Shown here: piece after piece, positions 34,612 through 42,326 of the stretch | Position numbering within the stretch: position 1 is the stretch's first letter | Layout of the letters: every line of letters starts with the position of its first letter | Assembly (NCBI GenBank): GCA_902792115.1 | Contig: CADAYJ010000010.1 | Location: 42,701-86,095 of the forward strand | DNA: 43,395 nt | Direction of reading: 5' to 3' | Source of the DNA: an uncultured Ruminococcus sp. | GTDB lineage: Bacteria > Bacillota > Clostridia > Oscillospirales > Acutalibacteraceae | Translations under genes and position numbers: made by a program | The notes under the pieces: generated by a model | Database searches by the model: none | What the model saw: the letters and a program-made list of their open reading frames with translations, nothing else | What the model was told of the DNA's origin: nothing

Positions 34612-36023
34612 CTTTTAAAGAACGCGGCAAATGCGCGGTACGCCATGTATACGTCCACCTTCGAGACGACCTCGAACGGCGCGTGCATCGACAGCACCGG
34701 AACGCCGAGATCGACTACGTCTACGTTGTGGTTCGCGACGAACTTCGCGATCGTTCCGCCGCCGCCGCCGTCAACCTTGCCAAGCTCGCCCGTCTGCCAG
34801 AGAATGCCGTTGTCCTCGAGCATTCTGCGGATCTTGCCCATGTACTCGGCGGACGCGTCGCTCGTGTCGTACTTTCCGCCAGCGCCGGTGTATTTCGTGA
34901 TGATTACGCCGCCGTTTAAGTAGCTCGAATTTCTCTCCTCAAACGCACTTGCGAAGGTCGGATCGTAAGCCGCGTTTACGTCGGCTGACAGGCAGGTCGA
35001 TTTTGCCATTACGTGGCGGAAAGCCATACCGTCGGCCTCGGCGAGATCCTCGATAAAGCTGTTGAGGAAGCTCGATTGCATTCCGGTGTTGCCCTCGGAG
35101 CCAATCTCCTCCTTGTCGCAGAGGAACGTGATGCAGGTGCTCTCGGGCGCCTCCGCTTCAAGAGCGGCGATAACGCCGGGGTACGCGCAGACCTTATCGT
35201 CGTGACCGTACGCGCCGACGAGCGATCTGTCAAAGCCGATATCGCGCGGCTGGAAGGCAGGTACGAGGTCAAGCTCCGCCGAGAGGAAATCGGACTCTAT
35301 GATCCCGTACTTCTCAAAGAGAATATTGAGAATATTGAGCTTTACCTGCTCGCTCTCCTTGTCGGAATTGAACGGGCGGCTGCCGATCAGAACATTGAGA
35401 TTCTCGCCCTCGATCGCCTTGCCCATAGGCTTCGACGCCTGCTCGCGGTCGAGGTGCGGCAGAAGGTCGGATACGACGAAGCACGGCTCGTCCGGCTCCT
35501 CGCCGAGGCATACGTCAACGCATTCGCCGTCGAGGCGGACGATCCTTCCGTGGAGCGCAAGCGGTATTGCCGTCCACTGGTATTTTTTGATGCCGCCGTA
35601 GTAATGCGTCTTAAAGAGCGCCAGGTCGCTCGCCTCGTAGAGCGGATTCGGCTTCAGGTCGAGGCGCGGTGAGTCGATATGCGCGATAACGAGGCGCACG
35701 CCGTTCTTTGTGCCGTTTTTGCCGATCACTGCAAGCCCGATGTTCTTGCCACGGTTCACGACGTATACCTTGTCGCCCGGCTGATACTGCCTGCCCTGCT
35801 CGTATTTGACGAATCCGCGTTCAAGCGCCATTTTCTCCGTCGTCCTTACTGCCTCGCGCTCGACCTTGCTCGTCTTCATAAACGTCTTGTAGCCCTCGCA
35901 GAATTCGTCTGCGAGCGAGATCGTCTCCTTATCGAGCGATAGCGCGCCGGACGGCTTTTTCGCAGCGAGCTTCTCTTTAAGCATCGCTGCTTCCGTTTTT
36001 TCCTTTTTTTCGATTTCGGACAT
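34608..36023 (-). CDS. M18-family zinc aminopeptidase
   Basis: Cytoplasmic exopeptidase removing N-terminal residues, often acidic ones. 471 residues with the dinuclear zinc ligands in [16 protein letters not shown] and [19 protein letters not shown], the [13 protein letters not shown] segment and the late His in [12 protein letters not shown]. The family is usually 430-480 residues. ATG at 36023 has AAGGAAG upstream. Its promoter is at 36081-36109. Substrate preference is inferred from the family only. Confidence 0.93.
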   Translation of the reverse strand: MSEIEKKEKTEAAMLKEKLAAKKPSGALSLDKETISLADEFCEGYKTFMKTSKVEREAVRTTEKMALERGFVKYEQGRQYQPGDKVYVVNRGKNIGLAVIGKNGTKNGVRLVIAHIDSPRLDLKPNPLYEASDLALFKTHYYGGIKKYQWTAIPLALHGRIVRLDGECVDVCLGEEPDEPCFVVSDLLPHLDREQASKPMGKAIEGENLNVLIGSRPFNSDKESEQVKLNILNILFEKYGIIESDFLSAELDLVPAFQPRDIGFDRSLVGAYGHDDKVCAYPGVIAALEAEAPESTCITFLCDKEEIGSEGNTGMQSSFLNSFIEDLAEADGMAFRHVMAKSTCLSADVNAAYDPTFASAFEERNSSYLNGGVIITKYTGAGGKYDTSDASAEYMGKIRRMLEDNGILWQTGELGKVDGGGGGTIAKFVANHNVDVVDLGVPVLSMHAPFEVVSKVDVYMAYRAFAAFFKS

Positions 36024-36080
36024 ATTGATTCTTCCTTTCACATATATCATTTACCGCACACCTGCGGTTTTGATGATAAC

Positions 36081-36109
36081 ATTATATCACAAAGCAAACG
36101 AAAAGTGAA
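36081..36109 (-). promoter_or_regulatory. Promoter of the M18 aminopeptidase gene
   Basis: On the minus strand TTCACT (36104-36109) and TATAAT (36081-36086) with a 17-bp spacer. The remaining spacer to 36300 has a small hairpin (ACCGTT/AACGGT) and no gene. Confidence 0.65.
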
Positions 36110-36300
36110 TAGACACTTTCGCGTTATTCGGTGGTGAAGGGCGGTTTCGTGTCATTGGATTAATAAGCAGCCGCTTTTATAAAACACTATTCCAAACCTA
36201 TTGCAGCGGCGTTCGGACACCGAGTTGATAGCGTTGACCGTTAAATCAACGGTGCTGATGCTGCCCGGCCGTTATTTTTAGAACGCTCCGTTTCGGGCGA

Positions 36301-38364
36301 TCACTCCACGCCGCGGTAATACAGCCCTCTTGTGAACGTGCCGGAGGGCTTTTCGGCGGCTCGGTATGCGTTCAGGACGCGGACGCATTCAAGCGGCGAT
36401 TCGTCGGTGAAGCGGAGCGTAATAAAGTCCGCGCCGGGGAAATCGTCCGTTTTGTCGGAGAGCACGAGCGCGTCGCCGTTTAGAAGCTCGGTGCAGCCGC
36501 CGTCACACATCAGAGTGAACGTCTTGCCGCGGCGGTCGGTGATCGTGCTTCTGCCGCCGCACTTCTTGCAGCCGGCGCCGTTTTTGTTGGGGCAGTTTCG
36601 CATTATCATAAGCGGCAGGCGGCCGTAGCCGACGATACCTCGCCGGAATGTTCCGCCTATGCGGTTTATCTGCTTCGCCGTAAGCTCGAACGAAAGCTCT
36701 GCGTCCGTAAGCCCCATTTCTTCCAGAAACGCGAGCGACTGCGTGTTGAAGACGTTCAGCGAGAACGATCCGTGTACCCTCATTCCGAGCGATACGGCGA
36801 GAGCAGCCGTTCCGATATTGCCGCATAGGACGTCGAAAATGCCGGACTGAGAAAGCTCACGCAGCGCGCCTTCGACCTTCTCCTCTGCGCCGAACACAGC
36901 GCGCGGCACGCTTACTCCTACGCGAAAGCCCGATTCCTTCAGCCGGAGGATATCCTCCAAGGGCGAGAACAGCGGTACGAACAGAAGCTCACACGCCTTG
37001 AATTCCTCCGGGATATCGCAGCGGAGGAAGCTCGCCCGGAGAGCAGGCTCTCCGCTTCTGCGGTGCGGCGCCGCCTTCGGAACGGTGACGTCAGTGCGCT
37101 CACGCTTCGGCGGCTCGGAGAGAGCCTGCGTAAGTGCTTCGAGGGCTTCGCGGCGCATAGCGTTCAGCTCCGATGCAGGCAGAGTCAGCCCTTCTCCGAC
37201 GGAGACCGCGATCTCTCCGGCGCTAAACGCCGTGCCGCCCGTTTTCATGAGACGGGCGCGCGCGTTTTCCTCCGAAAGAGCGACCTTCAAAGCGCGCTCC
37301 GGCTCTTTGCCGAGGACGCGGACAGAGCTTTCGCCGCTCTTGGCTTCAAGTTTTGCCGGCTCGCCCTCACGGAGAGTAAACGTAAAGCTCACGGTGCGGC
37401 TGCGCACCTCGTCCTTGTACGACGCGCGCAGCTCGGAAAGCAGCGCGGAGCTTGCGGAGGTGACGTCCTCCTTCCGGCGCGTCCCGAACATCGCGCGGCC
37501 GCGTCGAGCCGTGTAGTAGCCGTCGGTGAAGCCGCTTCGCGAGAAGACGGAGCGGAGCGCGGCGAGCTGATCCTCGTCCGCCTTGCCGCTGTCGGCAGCG
37601 CTCCTGCAGGCGGCGACTGCGGCGGCGACGTATTCCGGCCGCTTCATTCTGCCCTCGATCTTAGCACTTGTAACGCCGAGCCTTTGAAGCTCAGGCAGCG
37701 ACGCGATAATGCAGTTGTCTTTAAGGCTCAGATCATGCCCCGTGCCGCCCTCAACGGAGAACGGCAGGCGGCACGGCTGCGCGCAGCGCCCTCTGTTGCC
37801 GCTTCGCCCTCCGAGCATCGCCGAGAGGTAGCACTGCCCCGAAACGCACATACACAGCGCCCCGTGGACGAAAACCTCCGTCTGCACCGGGCAGCTTTTT
37901 ACGACCTCGGCTATCTCCCCACGGCTCATCTCGCGCGCGAGGACGACTCTGTCAAAGCCCTTTGAATACAGGAATTTTGCGCCGAACGGCGTATGCACCG
38001 TCAACTGCGTAGATGCGTGTAGCTCGGCGTCGGGGCACGCTTTTTTTATGAGCGCCGCAAGACCTAAGTCCTGCACGATGAACGCATCGACTCCGGCGAG
38101 GTACGCTCCGACGGCTGCTTCGAGCGCGCCGGGCAGCTCGTCGTCAGTGACGAGCGTATTGACGGCGGTATGCACCTTAACGCCGTGGAGGCGGCAGTAT
38201 CGGACGGCGTATTTCAGCTCATCGTCGGAGAAGTTGCCGGCATAGGCGCGCGCGCTGAATCTGTCAAGTCCCAGATAAACGGCGTCCGCTCCCCGCCTCA
38301 CCGCCGCTGTTAGAGCGTCCGGCGAACCGCAGGGAGCGAGAATTTCAATGGAATTATTCTTCAT
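36301..38364 (-). CDS. U32-family protein (rRNA/tRNA hydroxylation type 'peptidase' U32)
   Basis: 687 residues beginning MKNNSIEILAPCGSPDALTA. The U32 domain (about 1-330) has the signature EVFVHGALCMCVSGQCYLSA and the cysteine cluster GNRGRCAQPCRLPF. The C-terminal half has further Cys motifs (CPNKNGAGCKKCGGRS) and fits the longer DUF3656-containing subgroup. Family members were long called collagenases, but E. coli homologues RlhA and TrhP act in RNA hydroxylation, so an RNA-modification role is at least as likely. Its Shine-Dalgarno is weak. Confidence 0.9.
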   Translation of the reverse strand: MKNNSIEILAPCGSPDALTAAVRRGADAVYLGLDRFSARAYAGNFSDDELKYAVRYCRLHGVKVHTAVNTLVTDDELPGALEAAVGAYLAGVDAFIVQDLGLAALIKKACPDAELHASTQLTVHTPFGAKFLYSKGFDRVVLAREMSRGEIAEVVKSCPVQTEVFVHGALCMCVSGQCYLSAMLGGRSGNRGRCAQPCRLPFSVEGGTGHDLSLKDNCIIASLPELQRLGVTSAKIEGRMKRPEYVAAAVAACRSAADSGKADEDQLAALRSVFSRSGFTDGYYTARRGRAMFGTRRKEDVTSASSALLSELRASYKDEVRSRTVSFTFTLREGEPAKLEAKSGESSVRVLGKEPERALKVALSEENARARLMKTGGTAFSAGEIAVSVGEGLTLPASELNAMRREALEALTQALSEPPKRERTDVTVPKAAPHRRSGEPALRASFLRCDIPEEFKACELLFVPLFSPLEDILRLKESGFRVGVSVPRAVFGAEEKVEGALRELSQSGIFDVLCGNIGTAALAVSLGMRVHGSFSLNVFNTQSLAFLEEMGLTDAELSFELTAKQINRIGGTFRRGIVGYGRLPLMIMRNCPNKNGAGCKKCGGRSTITDRRGKTFTLMCDGGCTELLNGDALVLSDKTDDFPGADFITLRFTDESPLECVRVLNAYRAAEKPSGTFTRGLYYRGVE

Positions 38365-38390
38365 GGTAACACCAAATGAGTTTAAAAAAT

Positions 38391-38500
38391 TTAAGAATGC
38401 AAAATTGCTGCGCGCTTTATCGGTTTACTGCTTCGCCGGGCGTGAAGCGATAAACCGATATAAAACAACGCGGAGCGTTTATTCATTTTGGATTGTTTAT
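38391..38500. repeat. Palindromic repeat between zapA and the U32 gene
   Basis: TATCGGTTTA and TAAACCGATA enclose an inner GCTTC/GAAGC hairpin. The outer ends AATGCAAAAT and TTCATTTTGGATT match the repeat upstream of fruA. It likely folds in the minus-strand transcript between the two genes. Confidence 0.45.
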
Positions 38501-38524
38501 TTTAGTGAGGCCTTCGTTTTCCTT

Positions 38525-39148
38525 TTATTCGTCGTCAAACGCCTTCGACTCGAAGAAGCTCATTATATCCGCGGCAGCGTCGGCGCTTTCGGAGAAGGCG
38601 TCTGCTCCCCATGCGCCTTTTACGGGTGCGGAGGGCGCCTTACCTTCTTTTTTTTTGCCCTTTGCGTTTTTTTTACGGCCGAAAAGCGTCTCGCGCTCAG
38701 ATAGCGTGCTCTTTACAGGCTCCTCTGCCTTCACCGGTTTCTCCTCGTTTACATTTGCGGCCGGCTCCTCCGGCTGCACTTCGAGGGCTGCAAACGGAGC
38801 TTCGGAAGCGCCGGAAAGACGTGCGCGCAGCTTCTCTACCTCGGCCTTGAGCTGCTCGTTCTCCTTCTCCGCTTCTTCAAGACGGCGGCGAGCCTCGCCC
38901 GTGTCCTTGAGGTAATCCTTGATCTGCCCTCTCATCGTGGTGCCGTCGCCGATCGCCTTCATATATCTGTCGCAGTAATCCATTGCGACGAACAGAGCGA
39001 CCTCCGTCATGTTCCTCGTCGGCATATTGTCGGAGAGCGTCTTGATGTTGCGTTCAACTCTCTCCGCAACGCTTTCAATATATGACTTGTCGTCGTCGGA
39101 CGTAAGCGTCAGGTTATAGTTCATGATACGTATGGTGTGCTTAGCCAC
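38525..39148 (-). CDS. zapA: Cell division protein ZapA-like, with long C-terminal tail
   Basis: Promotes FtsZ filament bundling at mid-cell. Residues about 1-95 match ZapA (HTIRIMNYNLTLTSDDDKSY, then ERVERNIKTLSD and NMTEVALFVAMDYCDRYMKA). A coiled coil follows (about 95-130, rich in Glu, Lys and Leu), and then a low-complexity acidic/basic tail of about 75 residues with a KKNAKGKKKEGK stretch. ZapA is normally 85-110 residues, so this tail doubles the protein. GTG at 39148 is chosen because the AAGGGA site is about 10 bp away; GTG at 39157 would be only 2 bp from it. Confidence 0.85.
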   Translation of the reverse strand: MAKHTIRIMNYNLTLTSDDDKSYIESVAERVERNIKTLSDNMPTRNMTEVALFVAMDYCDRYMKAIGDGTTMRGQIKDYLKDTGEARRRLEEAEKENEQLKAEVEKLRARLSGASEAPFAALEVQPEEPAANVNEEKPVKAEEPVKSTLSERETLFGRKKNAKGKKKEGKAPSAPVKGAWGADAFSESADAAADIMSFFESKAFDDE

Positions 39149-39329
39149 ATTGTTCACATCCCTTTAGCAGTTTTTTGTTTATTATAATCATTATACAACA
39201 CAAAAGCGATAATTACAAGATTTTTAGCGAAAAAGATTTTTTTCCGGCGCAGCACGCTAAAAAAATGAAAAAACCATAAATAAGTCGTACTATTATGCAA
39301 AAATTTATATAAAACACCAAAAAAGACTA

Positions 39330-39358
39330 TTGTTTTTTCTCGGACTATGTAGTATAAT
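39330..39358 (+). promoter_or_regulatory. Promoter upstream of glgP
   Basis: TTGTTT (39330-39335) and TATAAT (39353-39358) with a 17-bp spacer. It predicts a leader of about 165 nt. The upstream part of the gap (39158-39329) is AT-rich and featureless. Confidence 0.65.
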
Positions 39359-39364
39359 TTAATT

Positions 39365-39514
39365 AAACTTGCTTTTCTCCGCCAGAAGACCGCAGCTGGG
39401 TACGAATTTGGACGCGGAAAAACCGGACTCGTTTTCAGAGCCGGTGTACGCGCTGCCGGCGGATGCTTTGCCGCAGGCCGGAAAGGGCAGGCTTACGATC
39501 AACAGAGTAAAATA
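39365..39514 (+). other. GC-rich structured leader of glgP, or relic of a coding sequence
   Basis: Unlike the AT-rich spacers elsewhere, this leader is GC-rich. It can fold into ACCGG-A-CTC...GAG-CCGGT flanked by CGCG arms, followed by CCGGC...GCCGG. One frame is also open from a TTG at about 39377 to a TAA at 39512-39514, with a protein-like sequence ending QAGKGRLTINRVK. Either a regulatory RNA or the tail of a lost gene fits. Confidence 0.4.
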
Positions 39515-39529
39515 ATGGGAGGCATTACC

Positions 39530-41929
39530 ATGAATTACAACTTATCCGTACAAGAAGCAAAGGATCTTATCTCCGCAAAGCTGTCTCACAACATGGGCGT
39601 TGCGGCAAAGGACGCGACGGACGAGCATTTTTACAAGGCGACCGCGCTTGTGCTGCGCGACCTCATGGGCGCAGGCTACAAGGAGTTCAAGGACACGGCG
39701 CTTGGGCAGAAGAGAAAGATCGTTTACTACCTCTGCATGGAGTTCCTTCTCGGACGCTCCCTCAAGAATAATATTTGCAACCTCAATCTTGAGGAGACCT
39801 TCGGCAAGGCGCTGGAGAGCTTCGGCACAACGCTCGACAAGGTGTACGAGCAGGAGCCGGACGCAGGCCTCGGCAACGGCGGCCTCGGAAGACTCGCGGC
39901 GTGCTTCCTCGACGGTCTCGCTTCTCAGGGCTATTCCTCGATGGGCTACTCACTGCGCTACGAGATGGGCATTTTCCGCCAGAGCCTCGTAGACGGCTGG
40001 CAGACGGAGCTTCCCGACAACTGGCTCCCCGGCGGCAGCGTTTGGCTCCAGTCTCACCCCGACAAGGCTATCCCCGTAAACTTCAACGGCAGCGTTGAGG
40101 AAACGTGGGGCGACGGCAAGTGTACCGTAAGGCTCGTAAACCCCGTCACCGTCATGGCTATCCCGTACGATATGTACATTTCCGGCGCGGACGGCAGAGG
40201 CGTGAGCAGGCTTCGCCTGTGGGCTGCAAAGGCCGACACGATCGACATGAACCTCTTCAATGACGGTCAGTATATGCGCGCGATGGAGCAGAAGGCTATG
40301 GCAGGCGCGATCACTCAGGTCCTCTACCCGGGCGACAATCACTCCGAGGGCAAGAGCCTGCGTCTCAATCAGCAGTATTTCCTCGTCTCCGCGACGATAC
40401 AGGATATCGTAAGGCGCCACATTCTTTACAACGACACCAACATGAAGACGCTGCCCGACTGGATAACGATCCATATGAACGACACGCACCCCGTTCTCGC
40501 CGTTCCCGAGCTTATGCGTATAATCATGGACGACTACGGCTACGGCTGGGACGACGCATGGGATATCGTATCGAAGACTATCGCGTACACGAACCACACC
40601 GTAATGCGCGAGGCGCTTGAGTGCTGGGGTGAGGATATGTTCCGCACGAAGCTGCCGAGAATATATCAGATAGTATCCGAGCTTAACCGCCGCTACTGCG
40701 AGTCGCTCCACGCGCAGGGTATAGACGGCTATCAGGTGGGCAGAATGGCGATCATCAACGACGGCGTCGTAAAGATGGCTAACCTCGCCGTTATGGCAAG
40801 CTACAAGGTAAACGGCGTTTCGGCTCTGCACAGCCAGATCCTCAAGGACACAGTATTCAACGATTTCTACAAGGTGACTCCCGACAAGTTTACGAATGTC
40901 ACCAACGGTATCGCTCACCGCCGCTGGCTCTGCCAGTCCAACCCGGAGCTTTCAAAGCTCATCACGGAGCTTATCGGCGACGGCTACAAGAGAGACGCCT
41001 CTGAGCTTACGAAGCTGATGAAATATACGACGGACAGCACCGTCCTCGACCGCCTCGCTGAGATCAAGCGCGCAAACAAGATCGTAATGGCGGAGTACAT
41101 CAAGGAGCACAACGGGATTATCGTCGATCCCGATTCGATCTTCGACGTTCAGGTAAAGCGCCTGCACGAGTACAAGCGCCAGCTCATGAACGCGCTCCAC
41201 ATTCTCTCGCTCGCTCAGTATCTGCGCGAGAACCCGAACGCCGATTTCACCCCGAAGACGTTCATCTTCGGCGCAAAGGCAGCTCCAGGCTACTACTTCG
41301 CGAAGGAGATCATTCAGTTCATCGTAAAGATGACGGAGCGCATCAACAACGATCCCGTTCTCAGCAGCAAGCTGAAGGTCGTATATCTTGAGGACTACCG
41401 CGTAACGGTCGCTGAGAAGCTGATGCCTGCCTCCGAGATCAGCGAGCAGATCTCTCTTGCCGGCACAGAGGCGTCAGGCACGTCGAACATGAAGTTCATG
41501 ATAAACGGCGCGCTCACTCTCGGAACGCTCGACGGCGCCAACGTCGAGATCCACGACGCGGTCGGCTCGAGCAATATGTTCCTCTTCGGCCTCACAACGC
41601 CTGAGGTAACGCGCCTCAAGGCGAACGGCTACAACCCGATGGACTACTACGTGAACAACCCGACTATCAAGAAGGCGATCGACGAGCTGAACTCCACGGG
41701 CTTCAACCACATCGCGAAGAACCTCACGGAGCAGGATCCGTACATGGTGCTCGCGGACTTCGCAGATTACGCGCAGGCTCAGAAGCGAGCAAGCGAGATG
41801 TACCTCGACAAGAAGGCTTGGAACACCACATCGCTCATCAACATTGCAAACGCAGGTATCTTCGCCGCAGACCGTTCGATCCGCGACTACGCCGAGAAGA
41901 TCTGGGATCTTAAGGTCGTTGAGATGTAA
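39530..41929 (+). CDS. glgP: Glycogen/starch/alpha-glucan phosphorylase
   Basis: Releases glucose 1-phosphate from alpha-1,4-glucan ends using phosphate and PLP. 799 residues, family-typical. Motifs in order: DAGLGNGGLGRLAACFLDGL, MNDTHPVLAVPELMR, VTNGIAHRRWL, VQVKRLHEYKRQLMN and the PLP lysine in EASGTSNMKFMINGALTLGT. ATG at 39530 is set by GGGAGG at 39517-39522. It is monocistronic as seen, with a long leader, and no obvious terminator follows before the flotillin promoter. Confidence 0.97.
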   Translation: MNYNLSVQEAKDLISAKLSHNMGVAAKDATDEHFYKATALVLRDLMGAGYKEFKDTALGQKRKIVYYLCMEFLLGRSLKNNICNLNLEETFGKALESFGTTLDKVYEQEPDAGLGNGGLGRLAACFLDGLASQGYSSMGYSLRYEMGIFRQSLVDGWQTELPDNWLPGGSVWLQSHPDKAIPVNFNGSVEETWGDGKCTVRLVNPVTVMAIPYDMYISGADGRGVSRLRLWAAKADTIDMNLFNDGQYMRAMEQKAMAGAITQVLYPGDNHSEGKSLRLNQQYFLVSATIQDIVRRHILYNDTNMKTLPDWITIHMNDTHPVLAVPELMRIIMDDYGYGWDDAWDIVSKTIAYTNHTVMREALECWGEDMFRTKLPRIYQIVSELNRRYCESLHAQGIDGYQVGRMAIINDGVVKMANLAVMASYKVNGVSALHSQILKDTVFNDFYKVTPDKFTNVTNGIAHRRWLCQSNPELSKLITELIGDGYKRDASELTKLMKYTTDSTVLDRLAEIKRANKIVMAEYIKEHNGIIVDPDSIFDVQVKRLHEYKRQLMNALHILSLAQYLRENPNADFTPKTFIFGAKAAPGYYFAKEIIQFIVKMTERINNDPVLSSKLKVVYLEDYRVTVAEKLMPASEISEQISLAGTEASGTSNMKFMINGALTLGTLDGANVEIHDAVGSSNMFLFGLTTPEVTRLKANGYNPMDYYVNNPTIKKAIDELNSTGFNHIAKNLTEQDPYMVLADFADYAQAQKRASEMYLDKKAWNTTSLINIANAGIFAADRSIRDYAEKIWDLKVVEM

Positions 41930-41984
41930 AACAAACCTTCACATTGTTCGATAACCGAATTTACAATTTGTTCACAATTACCTA

Positions 41985-42013
41985 TTGACAAATTGTGCCG
42001 AACGGTGTAATAT
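41985..42013 (+). promoter_or_regulatory. Promoter of the flotillin transcription unit
   Basis: TTGACA (41985-41990) and TAATAT (42008-42013) with a 17-bp spacer. The predicted leader before the ATG is about 300 nt. An ACAATTTG/CAAATTGT inverted repeat overlaps the -35 side. Confidence 0.75.
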
Positions 42014-42027
42014 ATGTATCAATGAAT

Positions 42028-42195
42028 CACCCGGGCGGCCGGGAGGTCAAAACAGAATAAAAAATTGGTGGGGTCTGTCAAATACGGCAGATCCCTTTTT
42101 GTTCAAAAATGAATATTTCAGTGAGGAGAAATGAGGCGTTGAGCCGTCTCCAAGCTGAGCATTGGTGGGGCCTGTCAAATTAGACGGGTATTTTT
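42028..42195 (+). promoter_or_regulatory. Flotillin-gene leader with two tandem terminators sharing a 20-nt repeat
   Basis: After a CCCGG-GCGG-CCGGG hairpin (about 42030-42043), the sequence ATTGGTGGGGTCTGTCAAAT (42064-42083) begins a terminator (42070-42077 with 42088-42095, then TTTTTGTT). The same 20-mer with one change (T to C) at 42161-42180 begins a second one (42171-42176 with 42183-42188, then TATTTTTT). Two near-identical conditional stops before one gene suggest attenuation. A tiny GAGGAG-led ATG frame lies between them at 42131. Class of RNA not recognised. Confidence 0.5.
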
Positions 42196-42238
42196 TATAC
42201 CTTTGAAATGGCAGGTTCACTAATAATCATCGCATATC

Positions 42239-42257
42239 ACCCGATTTATTATCGGGT
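42239..42257. promoter_or_regulatory. Inverted repeat upstream of the flotillin gene
   Basis: ACCCGAT-TTATT-ATCGGGT, a perfect 7-bp inverted repeat just before TATAAT-like sequences at 42264 and 42277. It may be an operator for a second, weak promoter. The -35 matches are poor. Confidence 0.35.
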
Positions 42258-42326
42258 ATGATATATAATATTTTATTATAATTCGTATAGCTTTCTATGA
42301 ACTGTACGCAGCAAGGAGGTCATCTT

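Noticed and set aside
42028..42050. ZTP riboswitch suggested by the CCGGGCGGCCGGGAGG stretch
   Set aside because: The other conserved ZTP elements are missing and the gene downstream is unrelated to folate or purine metabolism.
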